Source: Anaerolineaceae bacterium (GTDB lineage: Bacteria > Chloroflexota > Anaerolineae > Promineifilales > Promineifilaceae). From it: a stretch of 64,000 bases of DNA. Numbering within the stretch: position 1 is the stretch's first letter; every line of letters begins with the position of its first letter. The notes beneath the pieces are model-generated. The model did no database searches and was not told the DNA's origin. It saw only the letters and a program-made list of their open reading frames with translations. Position numbers and translations under genes: made by a program. Shown here one piece after another: positions 1 through 8,563 of this stretch. The stretch covers positions 55,543 through 119,542 of the forward strand of contig PABI01000049.1 of assembly GCA_002699125.1 (NCBI GenBank), written 5' to 3'.

Positions 1-530
1 GCAATTTCGATGGGGAGATTGGTATTTTTTACAGCTATTAATCCAAAATCTATTTTTCTGACAACATTTAAAAGATGATAGCGGCTCCATGCACGAAAAG
101 GAGGTGGGAGTATGTTAAAAAAGCCAATGTAATGAAACCGGTGGAATATCTTATGAAATAAAATTGGGTTTTGTTCGCTGGCAGAGCCTTTTAACTTATT
201 GAGATCAAAAAAGTCAAAGGAATATTCATTAAAGTTATGATAATGGTAAGGATTAACAAGATGGTATTTTGTCAAAGTTAGGTAAGGGGCTCCTACCAAG
301 AATATGCCACCATGTTTTAGTACTCGATAAATTTCACCCAAAACAAACAGATAATTTTCAACGTGCTCTAATGTATGGTAGGAAAACACTTCACTGACAC
401 TGTCATCTTCAAATGGTAGAGGTTGGTTATTTAGGTCTAAAGGTATATCAGCTCGGTCCGATATATCTATGTTGATAAACTCGGGCAAGAATGTTTGACT
501 CGCGCCAATATTTAATTTCAATTCATCCAT
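1..530 (-). CDS. SAM-dependent methyltransferase (partial, runs off left edge)
   Basis: The frame is open from an ATG at 528-530 to the window edge, 176 codons without a stop, so the C-terminus is missing. A purine-rich AAGAAGGG lies about 9 nt upstream of this ATG. The N-terminus reads LNIGAS, then FINIDISD, then PFEDDSVSEVFSYHTLEHVE and RVLKHGGIFLVGAPY. This order (glycine-rich start, acidic strand end, LEHV, RVLKxGG) is that of class I methyltransferases of the Methyltransf_11 type. It follows a sulfotransferase and a flippase on the same strand with a 19-nt gap, so it probably modifies a sugar or a polysaccharide precursor. The acceptor cannot be told. The DNA is AT-richer than most of the window. 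Confidence 0.75.
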   Translation of the reverse strand, partial: MDELKLNIGASQTFLPEFINIDISDRADIPLDLNNQPLPFEDDSVSEVFSYHTLEHVENYLFVLGEIYRVLKHGGIFLVGAPYLTLTKYHLVNPYHYHNFNEYSFDFFDLNKLKGSASEQNPILFHKIFHRFHYIGFFNILPPPFRAWSRYHLLNVVRKIDFGLIAVKNTNLPIEI

Positions 531-549
531 TTGGCCTATCCCTTCTTGC

Positions 550-1470
550 CTACATTTCTTCCTGCAACCAATCACTCAAATCCAAATTAGTTAGCTCGGC
601 CGTTTTAGTAACTTCGGAATGGATAACATCTTTAATAGAGGGAGGGATTTCTCCCTGCCACCTATCTGGGATTGAATGATACGGCCGTTTGTTCAAACTA
701 TCTACGAGGTAAGCAATCCTAAACTTAAAGTGTTCTGACCGAATAAATAAACTAGCAACTGTTTTTGCCGCATTTTGTGAATGAACAAGACGACTTAAAA
801 AAGGGGAACGAACTTGACTGGCCCGATTGTATCTTTTTGTTAAATCAAATCTTGATTTAATGGGTTGAAAACCAATGAAGTTACAAATCCGAAAGTAGGT
901 AGCTTCACAGGTACTCGGGTGAAAAAGATCGTCAAACTTAATGTACAAAAAACGTGATTCTGGAAATATCCGTTGAAACCGATTGATTTGACTATAGTAC
1001 ATACCCCGAGACAAGTAACTATGATGGTTCATAAAAAAAGAATCTTCAGGATTGCTCCTTTTTGCTTCAGCGTCAAGAGCTTCCGGAAATGACAACTGCT
1101 CACTGCATCTCTGAACTGTCATTAAATAATGCGAATAAGCACGTTTCAGAGGATGCCGCAAAATACATATAAATTTTGGACTCTTATAATATGTTCGGAT
1201 ACGAGAAGGGACGTGAGGAAAAAAAAGGTAGTCTGGATCAATTTCACCAACGATCTCCTTTTGACTGCTATCGGGAAACTGCTCTATATACCAGGAGATA
1301 CCCTTGGCATAATGCTCGTTTTTGCTAAAGAAATGCGTTTCCTTATGGTTTGGAAGACAAATCTTCGGTTCATTCTTCAACCATTGATGAAGCGTTGTCG
1401 TTCCTGATTTCTGTGCGCCTATAACAAAAAAAGAGGGAAAAATACTTTCGACCATTCTAAACTTTGGCAA
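550..1470 (-). CDS. Sulfotransferase domain protein
   Basis: 306 residues, the normal size for a soluble PAPS-dependent sulfotransferase. The 5'-phosphosulfate loop is visible near residues 17-24 (GAQKSGTT). The 3'-phosphate site is near residue 105 (ILRHPLKRAYSHYLM), matching the Sulfotransfer_1/heparan N-sulfotransferase pattern. A His in the KETHFFSK segment may be catalytic. The frame overlaps the end of the upstream flippase by 14 nt; a second ATG at 1455 would remove the overlap, and neither start has a clear ribosome site. The setting suggests sulfation of an exported polysaccharide, by inference. One ACGGCCGT copy lies inside the gene at 681. Confidence 0.85.
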   Translation of the reverse strand: MPKFRMVESIFPSFFVIGAQKSGTTTLHQWLKNEPKICLPNHKETHFFSKNEHYAKGISWYIEQFPDSSQKEIVGEIDPDYLFFPHVPSRIRTYYKSPKFICILRHPLKRAYSHYLMTVQRCSEQLSFPEALDAEAKRSNPEDSFFMNHHSYLSRGMYYSQINRFQRIFPESRFLYIKFDDLFHPSTCEATYFRICNFIGFQPIKSRFDLTKRYNRASQVRSPFLSRLVHSQNAAKTVASLFIRSEHFKFRIAYLVDSLNKRPYHSIPDRWQGEIPPSIKDVIHSEVTKTAELTNLDLSDWLQEEM

Positions 1471-2800
1471 TACGAATACTGGGTATTGGTAATACTCGAA
1501 TTTTTAGTTTTTTGTAAACCAAAATTAATAAAGAGGTATTTAACAAGAACATGGTTGATACAGAGGCAACGGCCGCCCCAACATATCCCCAAGCAGAAAT
1601 AAATATAACATTTAATGCAATACTGCATAACGCAAACAGTACCGTGCTTTTCTGCATTACTTTCTCAAAACCACACATCATAAGTAACAGACCAACAGAA
1701 CCAGTTGCTACATTATAAAATTGTCCGATTGTAAGGATACGCAAAATAGAAGAACCCTCCAAAAATTCTTCGCCAAATATGTTCAGTATCCAATGTGGTA
1801 CAAACAGAAAAGCAAATAGAAGAGGTGCTATCAATACTAGACTATATTTTATGGAGTTTTGCATTAACTTTTCCAGGGAGGTTTTTTTGTTCGCCGCATA
1901 AAGAGCTGCAAATCTTGGGGCTAGTATCGTGTTGATGACCACTAATAAAACACTGATTAGTTTGGCAATCCGGTTTGCTACATAATATATGCCAACAGAC
2001 GAACTATCTTCTAACAAACCTAACAGTATCGTTTCTGCTGAATCAATGATGATGAACATAAAGGCCACAATTAGTAAAGGTTGACTAGCACTTAATAGGG
2101 ATCTCCAGGCAAAAGAATCTCTTGTTATGCTCTTTGCGTTTGGAAATGCCCGTTGCCAAAGGAAATAGCCCAGTATTAAAGTAAAGAATGATGCTACTAC
2201 ATAGGCCCAAGCAAATTTTTCTATATCCAAAGACTGATTCCACAATAAAACGATAGAAAAATTAATAATAGGCAAACTAAAAGCCTCTAAAAAGGTCGCA
2301 GCCTTTATATGATAAATTCCTTTAAGTTGCTGATAATAAAGCATAGTAAGGCCTGACGGCACAAGGCTTAGAGACAAGATTTTTAATGGGGTACTTAATA
2401 GCGGAGAGAGAAAGAGGGTGTTTGCTATCCATGAAGAAAGGAAAAAGAAGAATATAGTTGCTATGGTACTAAATGAAACAACTAGAACCATGCTTCGCTG
2501 AAATAAACTACGTACAGTTCCCCAACTATTTATTTCAACGTGAACGGCCGTAAAGCGCAAAATGACATTTTCTAAACCGACCTTCGTACCCACGCCGACT
2601 ACACTTACAATCGAAAAGGCTAAAAAGTAAATGCCTGCCTCATCTGCTAGTAATAATCTGGCCAAGGCAAGGCTAATTAGATAGTTTGTTCCTACTCCGC
2701 CACCACGAAGTATCAGAGTAATTAAAAAATCTGGACCAAACTCTAATGCTCTTACAAGCCGGTGATGACGATGACTTAATTGAGACTGTAAGTATTTCAA
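1457..2800 (-). CDS. Polysaccharide flippase, Wzx-like (MATE superfamily)
   Basis: 447 residues, hydrophobic along almost the whole length with roughly a dozen membrane segments, fitting the Polysacc_synt family that moves lipid-linked oligosaccharides across the membrane. The N-terminal part has the family-like pattern RGGGVGTNYLISLALARLL. It heads a minus-strand group with a sulfotransferase and a methyltransferase. The unit therefore looks like the end of a surface-polysaccharide locus continuing to the left. A TATAAT-like hexamer on the minus strand lies just upstream, near 2812-2822. The gene is AT-rich and holds a single ACGGCCGT (2544). Confidence 0.85.
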   Translation of the reverse strand: MKYLQSQLSHRHHRLVRALEFGPDFLITLILRGGGVGTNYLISLALARLLLADEAGIYFLAFSIVSVVGVGTKVGLENVILRFTAVHVEINSWGTVRSLFQRSMVLVVSFSTIATIFFFFLSSWIANTLFLSPLLSTPLKILSLSLVPSGLTMLYYQQLKGIYHIKAATFLEAFSLPIINFSIVLLWNQSLDIEKFAWAYVVASFFTLILGYFLWQRAFPNAKSITRDSFAWRSLLSASQPLLIVAFMFIIIDSAETILLGLLEDSSSVGIYYVANRIAKLISVLLVVINTILAPRFAALYAANKKTSLEKLMQNSIKYSLVLIAPLLFAFLFVPHWILNIFGEEFLEGSSILRILTIGQFYNVATGSVGLLLMMCGFEKVMQKSTVLFALCSIALNVIFISAWGYVGAAVASVSTMFLLNTSLLILVYKKLKIRVLPIPSIRIAKV

Positions 2801-2962
2801 GACACACTTTGTATTATAATAGGTGGTATTGTAGTACTAATTCATAATTAATAAAGATAATTACAGCATAAATTTCAGTTTTTTGCAAAATGGGATGTAG
2901 TAAGAGTAGAAGCATTTGTTCTTACAGTTGGCTGTTATTTTTACTCATTTAATTACAGGGAA

Positions 2963-5221
2963 ATGGTTATGTATCATAAACTATCAAAAAAACTTTTGTA
3001 CCGTATTTCATTCCTTTTGACTGCTTTGTTGATGGTGCTACTATCAACTCAATCTGTTGTTTTAGCCAAGAATTTTGTGCGTCCTGTTCTGGCTACAACG
3101 GCAACTACTTACTGTGCTCAATTTAGCCAAATGACACCTGGAGTGTCTGTTGAAGGCTTGGGTAAAGTACATCCCTTCCTTGATATCGAAACTACAGGTA
3201 ATGCAATTGCCCTTCAAGAAAGCGAAGAACCTTTCGCTTATGGAGCACCTAATATCCCTGAAGAAATGATTACGAATGGTGGTGTCTTTGATGGGGGATT
3301 CTCTGATATAGAGAAAATCCATGAATATGCCTTCTCATTCATCCCCGGTTTGGAGATAGGGCAATTTTCCCTTCAAATGTTGGATTATGGCGACTTGAAT
3401 GAAGCTTTTGCTACTGAGCATGAAGTCTCTTTAGTTGCTTTTGATGCCACTGGTTCCATAGTTGATATTGATACGCTCGCTTTTTCCAGTGATGGTTCAA
3501 TTACACCTGAAGATCTCATACTAGCAGGGGATGCATTATCTGCTGAACCCGGCCAACCAGGTAATTATACTTTCAATGTTGAAGGCGCTGGTATTGCAAG
3601 TGTTGAACTTCAGTTTTCCAGCAATGTTGGAACAGGTCCAACAGACCCTAACTTTGCCCTAGCGGTTTTATGTTTTGATCCTGACTTGCCAGACATTCCT
3701 GATACTCCAATTGCAAGCCAGTGCGCCTATTTTGATGTTTTGGAACCAGGCTCACCTGTTGAGGGTTTGGGAACGGTTCATCCCTATCTAAATATCAGCT
3801 CTACTGGCAATGCAATTGTCTTAGCTGAAGGTGTCGATCCTTTCATTTACGGTGCGCCAAATATACCTGAGGATATGATTACGAATGGGGGCATTGTTGA
3901 TGGCGGATTTGCAGATGCCGAAAAGCTGCACGAATATTCATTTTCCTTTTCTCCTGGTTTGACTGTTAACTTGTTCTCTTTACAAATGCTTGACTACGGT
4001 GATCTTAATGAAGCATTCGCTACAGAACATGAGGTAACTTTGGTTGCTTACGATTCTGGTGGAAACTTAGTTGGTTCTGATACACTTGCTTTTTCGAGTG
4101 ATGGAACAATAACGCCCCCAGCACTTGTTATTACTGGAGATGCCCTGACAGCAGCTCCCGGCGAACCAGGTAATTACGTCTTTTCAGTAGCTGGAAACAA
4201 TATTTCTCAACTTGAATTGCAGTTTTCCAGCGATGTTGGTTCCGGTCCAACTGATCCCAACTTTGCCTTGGCTGTTCTTTGCTTTGAGCCTGAGTTTCCT
4301 GAGAGTACTCCTGGTTCCCAGTGTGCTGACTTTGCCACGCTTGAGCCTGGGAGTCCGGTAGAGGGTTTGGGAACTGTCCATCCAGATTTAAATATTATTA
4401 CAACTGGAAATGCAATCGTTTTGGCTGAAGGTGTAGACCCCTTTATTTATGGTGCGCCAAATATACCTGAGGAAATGATCACCAATGGCGGCATTGTAGA
4501 AGGTGGTTTTGCTGACGCTGAACAATTACATGATTATTCTTTCTCATTTGCTCCAGGCTTAACTGTCGAAGAATTCTCCCTTCAGTTACTCGATTATGGT
4601 GACTTGAATACGGTTTTTGCCACTGAGCATGAGGTATCTCTGGTTGCATACGATGGCTCTGGGAACGTTGTGGATACAAACGTACTTGCTTTTTCAAGTG
4701 ACGGCACTATTACGCCTCCTCCCTTGGTACTTGCTGGCGATGCAATCTCATCTGTACCAGGCGAACCGGGCAACTATGTATTCTCTGTGGCTGGTAATGG
4801 AATAGAGCGAATTGAACTGGAGTTTTCAAGCAATTTGGGTTCAGGGTTTACCGATCCTAACTTTGCTTTAGCATTACTGTGCTTTGAGCCAGAAGAACAA
4901 ATTGAACCAGAACTCGACCCACCAACGGCCGATTTAACCCTGCTCCGTTCCAAACGAGCCCCGGAAATTGGCGGCAAGTTCCTGGTAGAATATGCTTGCA
5001 GCGCCACAGCGCCCAATCTGGTTTCGGCCACGATCAATGGTTACGATGTGGTAAATGGCCAGGAAGTGAATCTGGTGGTGCGGGAGAATGAATCCGCCCG
5101 GGTTATTGATGACATGCTCATCTGGCTCTTTGCCCCGGATTTCAGCTTCGACGTGACCTGCGCCGATGATAATGGCAACGAGGTGTCAACCACCATTGTG
5201 CCTGAGTTTGAGACGCCGTAA
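2963..5221 (+). CDS. Secreted protein with three tandem ~200-residue repeats
   Basis: 752 residues, function unknown. A signal peptide is visible: basic MYHKLSKKLLYR, a hydrophobic run to about residue 33, then an Ala site. Three tandem copies of one ~200-residue unit begin at cysteines near residues 50, 254 and 453. Each carries GLGxVHPxL, TGNAI, YGAPNIPE, MITNGG, SLQMLDYGDLN (QLLDYGDLN in the third), FATEHEV, LAFSSDG, PGNY and TDPNFALAVLCF. A different C-terminal domain follows from about residue 645. The repeats are AT-rich while the last ~300 bases are clearly GC-richer, so the gene may be a fusion of old and new parts. AGGGA sits close to the first ATG; the second ATG at 2969 has better spacing. 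A strong terminator follows. Confidence 0.8.
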   Translation: MVMYHKLSKKLLYRISFLLTALLMVLLSTQSVVLAKNFVRPVLATTATTYCAQFSQMTPGVSVEGLGKVHPFLDIETTGNAIALQESEEPFAYGAPNIPEEMITNGGVFDGGFSDIEKIHEYAFSFIPGLEIGQFSLQMLDYGDLNEAFATEHEVSLVAFDATGSIVDIDTLAFSSDGSITPEDLILAGDALSAEPGQPGNYTFNVEGAGIASVELQFSSNVGTGPTDPNFALAVLCFDPDLPDIPDTPIASQCAYFDVLEPGSPVEGLGTVHPYLNISSTGNAIVLAEGVDPFIYGAPNIPEDMITNGGIVDGGFADAEKLHEYSFSFSPGLTVNLFSLQMLDYGDLNEAFATEHEVTLVAYDSGGNLVGSDTLAFSSDGTITPPALVITGDALTAAPGEPGNYVFSVAGNNISQLELQFSSDVGSGPTDPNFALAVLCFEPEFPESTPGSQCADFATLEPGSPVEGLGTVHPDLNIITTGNAIVLAEGVDPFIYGAPNIPEEMITNGGIVEGGFADAEQLHDYSFSFAPGLTVEEFSLQLLDYGDLNTVFATEHEVSLVAYDGSGNVVDTNVLAFSSDGTITPPPLVLAGDAISSVPGEPGNYVFSVAGNGIERIELEFSSNLGSGFTDPNFALALLCFEPEEQIEPELDPPTADLTLLRSKRAPEIGGKFLVEYACSATAPNLVSATINGYDVVNGQEVNLVVRENESARVIDDMLIWLFAPDFSFDVTCADDNGNEVSTTIVPEFETP

Positions 5222-5248
5222 ATTCAAAAACTGTTGACTATAATTATG

Positions 5249-5282
5249 AAAAGCGGGTGGTTTTTGGCCACCCGCTTTTTTT
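5249..5282 (+). terminator. Rho-independent terminator
   Basis: The stem AAAGCGGGTGG / CCACCCGCTTT with a short T-rich loop is followed directly by a run of seven T. It lies 27 nt after the stop of the triplicated secreted protein and is the clearest intrinsic terminator in the window. Confidence 0.9.
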
Positions 5283-5661
5283 ATTGCTTTACAGGTGCGA
5301 CGCACTTGCCGCGATGTGACGGACAGCAAAAGTCGCTAAAGAAAGTGCGCCGCCCCTCTGTTGTCTGGGACCAGAGTACCGTCATTACGCTTTGACCCGC
5401 TAGGCAAGATGGTATATGCTTTTGGCCTCTTGAAAACCATTTGGGGTGGTTGGGGCACAACAGCAAAGATTCTCCTATCACTCACATAAAACTTACCAAA
5501 GGGATACCCGTATCTGCAAGCCAGGCAGCCAGGCAGCCGGTTAGCAGACACGATAATCCGTATTATTGTCTTGCAACGGGTTGGCTCTCTTTTCGCGTTT
5601 TGCGAGGGCGTTTTGTCTTCATTTGGCCCGTTGCCCACAAAGCCACACAGGAGAATAAATC
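5283..5661. other. Non-coding stretch upstream of the HU-like gene
   Basis: About 380 bases without a credible gene. Short frames on both strands lack recognisable composition or ribosome sites. A small direct repeat (AGCCAGGC twice, then AGCCGG) lies near 5519-5540. A good ribosome site, CACAGGAG, precedes the ATG at 5662, so the promoter of that gene must lie here. No convincing -35/-10 pair was found. Confidence 0.5.
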
Positions 5662-6057
5662 ATGGCAACCAAAATTCAGGCAATTAATACATACCGGCCT
5701 CGGGTAAAGCTGGGGCGCCGAGCGGAAACAGATGAACTGGTCACGTTCATTGCCCGCAGCACAGGGTTAAATGAAAGTGGGGTGCGGCAGGTGTTGTTAG
5801 AACTGCGTGACGCTGCAATTTTCTTTAATCAGCAGGGCCGGGGCATTCAGCTGGAAGGGTTGGGCACCTACAGCCCCAGTATCGATCTGGCAGGGACGAT
5901 CAAAGTAAGCCACCGGGCGGATACCGCCTTAAAAAACGCCTTAAATGCCCAGGGCTCGTTTATGGGTGAAATTATCAACCGGGCCAATATTGGCAAAACG
6001 GGTGATGAGCTGGTGGCAATGTGGAACACAGACAACCCGGACGATCCGGTGAGCTAA
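5662..6057 (+). CDS. HU/IHF-like DNA-binding protein
   Basis: 131 residues. The body has helix-rich ETDELVTFIARSTGLNESGV, then a beta-arm-like section with GRGIQLEGLGTYSPSIDLAG. This resembles HU-type folds, where a two-helix dimerisation part precedes beta strands, with a variant similar to the HU-HIG/CCDC81-like branch. It is longer than classical HU (~90 residues), with a C-terminal tail ending in acidic DNPDDPVS. AGGAG lies 8 nt before the ATG. It stands alone between a long leader and a double stem-loop. Assignment rests on pattern only; the role (nucleoid or site-specific binding) is inferred. Confidence 0.6.
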   Translation: MATKIQAINTYRPRVKLGRRAETDELVTFIARSTGLNESGVRQVLLELRDAAIFFNQQGRGIQLEGLGTYSPSIDLAGTIKVSHRADTALKNALNAQGSFMGEIINRANIGKTGDELVAMWNTDNPDDPVS

Positions 6058-6064
6058 TGTTCCT

Positions 6065-6143
6065 CTGAGGAAGTTCTTCCGAAGAATTTCCTCAGAAGAA
6101 AAAAAAGTTTCTAGTGAAGAACGCGATCCGTTCTTCACTAGAA
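6065..6143. repeat. Double stem-loop between converging genes
   Basis: Two adjacent inverted repeats: 6065-6095 (stem CTGAGGAAxTTCTTC with its complement) and 6109-6143 (stem TTCTAGTGAAGAACG / CGTTCTTCACTAGAA). They are followed by A/T-rich sequence. They lie between the HU-like gene and the converging pyruvyl transferase gene and could end transcription both ways. The architecture resembles the elements at 8448 and 20181, although the sequences differ. Confidence 0.7.
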
Positions 6144-6175
6144 AAAAATTTTTCTAGTAAAGAAAGTTTGGGCAT

Positions 6176-7336
6176 TTACTTGTCTGAAAGCAGCATCGTT
6201 TTGACGTCAGCCCACATAGCGCTTGTAGACCATTGCAGCTGCTCGTTGGCATTGTTTAGGCGGGTGATAAGCTGCGTCCGGTAAGGTTCTTCGATCATGG
6301 AATCGAGCAGGGGCGCAAGGTCGCTTGTAGCGATTAAAGGGGAGACGAGGGATTCGGGGCAGTTGTAATCCTCTAGCAGCATCTGGTATTTGTGGCTCCA
6401 GCCCGTTGCCAGCACCGGCACCCCTTGCGCCAGGCTGCTGATTAGCCCATGGTATCGTGAGCTAACGGTGATCAGCGATTGTCCGATAATCCCCTTGATT
6501 TTTAAGGCATCCGGTTCGCGCACAATGGGAACGGCCATTGCCAACCCCGCTGTAATCGCCTGGCACACTGCTAAATCCGCCTGCGTTTCATGAACCAGCA
6601 AAAACGGCCGTAGCCCCTTTGCCTGTAAATATTCCACAATTTGGATTAAAAAGGGAATGTAGTTAGCCTGCACATCGGCCGCCGTCTTGGCCAACATGCG
6701 CTCATTGGGAATAATGCATGGTTGCCTGTGCCAGACTGCTTCCCCTTGCGGAATAATGGGCTGCACCAGATTGGTAAAGTCTGGTGCAAGTTTGATGTGG
6801 GGCTGACGGCCGTTTAGCGTCACCAAATGATCATAAGAAAGTGGATCACGCGCATAGACCAGATCGGCAAGCTGAACAATTTCTTGCATTGCCTCTGCCA
6901 TCCGTGTATGGGTAAATGGACCAAACGCCTGAGGCAGCAGCACGATTTTTTGACCATATTGTTTGGCCCGCCGGTAGTAACTGCGCATCAACTCCGGATA
7001 AACTGGCCCAAACTGATCACTGTAGGCAAACCCTGACGCATCTAATATTGCCTCAACTTCAGGCAGCCGAACCCAGCCCCAACGCTGCCGCAGCGCCGGT
7101 GGCAGCAGGCCAAGTACCCCGTTAAGCAACGGTCCCACAAAAAACAGCTTGCGCGAATCCAGCCACGCCAGATGCGCCACTCCTGCCTGCCGCCGCTGTT
7201 TAAAACTACTTCCTTTCAGGCCAATGGCTGCTGTCGCGCCGACCTCCTCCCAACTGTTAAGCTGTTGCAGTGCAGCGCGCAGCATCAGCTCTGCCCCCTT
7301 GTTGACAAAGTTGACCCCCTTGATTTCGATAATCAT
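6176..7336 (-). CDS. Polysaccharide pyruvyl transferase family protein
   Basis: 386 residues from the ATG at 7334-7336, which follows the stop of the upstream gene as TAAGATG. A longer frame upstream is out of register with any homology and overlaps that gene. Family features: the N-terminal EIKGVNFVNKGAELMLRAAL, a central YARDPLSYDHL and KLAPDFTNL, and a C-terminal SSRYHGLISSLAQGVPVLA with WSHKYQ. These match PS_pyruv_trans (CsaB/WcaK type), which adds pyruvate ketals from phosphoenolpyruvate to sugars. It is translationally coupled to the nitroreductase-like gene. Together with the flippase next to them they suggest a second polysaccharide unit. Confidence 0.85.
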   Translation of the reverse strand: MIIEIKGVNFVNKGAELMLRAALQQLNSWEEVGATAAIGLKGSSFKQRRQAGVAHLAWLDSRKLFFVGPLLNGVLGLLPPALRQRWGWVRLPEVEAILDASGFAYSDQFGPVYPELMRSYYRRAKQYGQKIVLLPQAFGPFTHTRMAEAMQEIVQLADLVYARDPLSYDHLVTLNGRQPHIKLAPDFTNLVQPIIPQGEAVWHRQPCIIPNERMLAKTAADVQANYIPFLIQIVEYLQAKGLRPFLLVHETQADLAVCQAITAGLAMAVPIVREPDALKIKGIIGQSLITVSSRYHGLISSLAQGVPVLATGWSHKYQMLLEDYNCPESLVSPLIATSDLAPLLDSMIEEPYRTQLITRLNNANEQLQWSTSAMWADVKTMLLSDK

Positions 7337-7337
7337 C

Positions 7338-8429
7338 TTAGCGGTACCGGCGCAGCGTATGCAGCATCTTTTTGGCCGAATAAGGCACCCGCTCTTCTGG
7401 ATCGGGATAGCCGAGGGCAACCAGCATAATGACCCGTTCATCCGGCGCTAGCTGGAGCAGGTTGGCCATCTTGCGCTCCTGGGCCTCAATATCAGCCCAA
7501 TTGATACAGCAAGAGCTGAGCCCCAGCGTTTCCAGAGCCAGCACAAAAGACATGGCCGCCAAGGCACCATCAATGTAAATGAGATGCCGATCGCGCTCGC
7601 TAAAATAAGCGCGCTGCCGTCCCACAATCACCGCCAGCGCCGGGAAATTGTGGTTGAACCCCAATGTGCCCAGCGCCAGGGACGCTGCCTGCTGCACCGT
7701 AATGTCGCTCTTGTCATCGAAAAGGTGAAATACAAATGGCTGACGGTTGCAGGCGCTGGGCGAGAGGGCCGCAACGGTAATTGCCTGGTCAATCAGGCTG
7801 CGCGGGACGCTTTGGGGCAAAAACCAGCGTACGGAACGCCGCCGTTGAGCCAGTTCCAGCAGCTGCATGTAGCTTACGGGAAGCGGCCGTTGCAAATCAC
7901 GTTTGTATGGGGCTTTTACCACCGCCGATTCTTGCTTTAACGTCTGGGCTTCTGCCGCTACCTCGGCAAACGATTGCCGGGCATCTGTTATCACCGGATG
8001 CTCGCCAACCGCTGAAAAGTAATCGGTAAGCACATCGGTTGCCCACAAGATTTCTTCCAAATCACCGCTGCCTGCGGCGCATTCAGCCAACCGCTGCCGG
8101 TAGGTCCGCACCGTTTCGCCAATGTAATCCAGGGCAAAGAGAGGGCGGCGCGGTTTCATGATGAGCCCTTTTTCTAGTTGATGAATGTTGCGCCGCAGCA
8201 AATAGTGGCTGCCAGATTGGGAGCGATCATCCTGTTCATAAAACAACCGCCCAAAGGCGACTGCGCGATGCTCCCGCCAAAATGCTCTGGACAAAAATGT
8301 ATAGTAAAAAGTGCTGGTTATCTGCGTCCGTGCTGTCAGGCGAAGCATGAAATAATCCATCGTCCGTAGGAAAGTTCTAAGCCAGGCTTGCATTTTTGGG
8401 GATAATAATTTTTTTAGTAAATTTTTCAT
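7338..8429 (-). CDS. Nitroreductase-family protein with N-terminal extension
   Basis: 363 residues. The C-terminal ~190 residues have the FMN-binding nitroreductase pattern: RRSVRWF, then ALSPSACNRQPFVFHLF, then IDGALAAMSFVLALETLGLSSCCINW and a late VALGYP. The first ~150 residues form a basic, helical extension (RTMDYFMLRL, RRNIHQLEKGL) not found in short nitroreductases. The gene ends exactly where the pyruvyl transferase starts, so the two are probably co-translated. Proteins of this layout occur in polysaccharide loci, but the substrate is unknown. Its upstream side carries the 115-bp double stem-loop. Confidence 0.8.
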   Translation of the reverse strand: MKNLLKKLLSPKMQAWLRTFLRTMDYFMLRLTARTQITSTFYYTFLSRAFWREHRAVAFGRLFYEQDDRSQSGSHYLLRRNIHQLEKGLIMKPRRPLFALDYIGETVRTYRQRLAECAAGSGDLEEILWATDVLTDYFSAVGEHPVITDARQSFAEVAAEAQTLKQESAVVKAPYKRDLQRPLPVSYMQLLELAQRRRSVRWFLPQSVPRSLIDQAITVAALSPSACNRQPFVFHLFDDKSDITVQQAASLALGTLGFNHNFPALAVIVGRQRAYFSERDRHLIYIDGALAAMSFVLALETLGLSSCCINWADIEAQERKMANLLQLAPDERVIMLVALGYPDPEERVPYSAKKMLHTLRRYR

Positions 8430-8447
8430 TTGCTCTCAATTTTTGCC

Positions 8448-8563
8448 TTAAGTAAATGCCGGAAAGTTGCTCAAAAAACCAAAGGCCAAAAGGCATTTAC
8501 TTATAAGGAGAACGGAAGCACATCTTGGCATTTGTTTTAAAGTTACTTTCCGTTCTCCACTTA
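8448..8563. repeat. 115-bp double stem-loop repeat, copy 1
   Basis: This segment is nearly identical (about two to three mismatches by eye) to the reverse complement of 16067-16182. It contains two nested inverted repeats: AGTAAATGCC / GGCATTTACT and GGAGAACGGAA / TTCCGTTCTCC. The right end supplies the TAA stop of the flippase at 8561-8563. No coding potential. It may act as terminator, mRNA stabiliser or MITE-like element. Confidence 0.9.

Noticed and set aside
5281..5638. Small minus-strand frames upstream of the HU-like gene
   Set aside because: No ribosome site, no family pattern, and they cross the terminator region.
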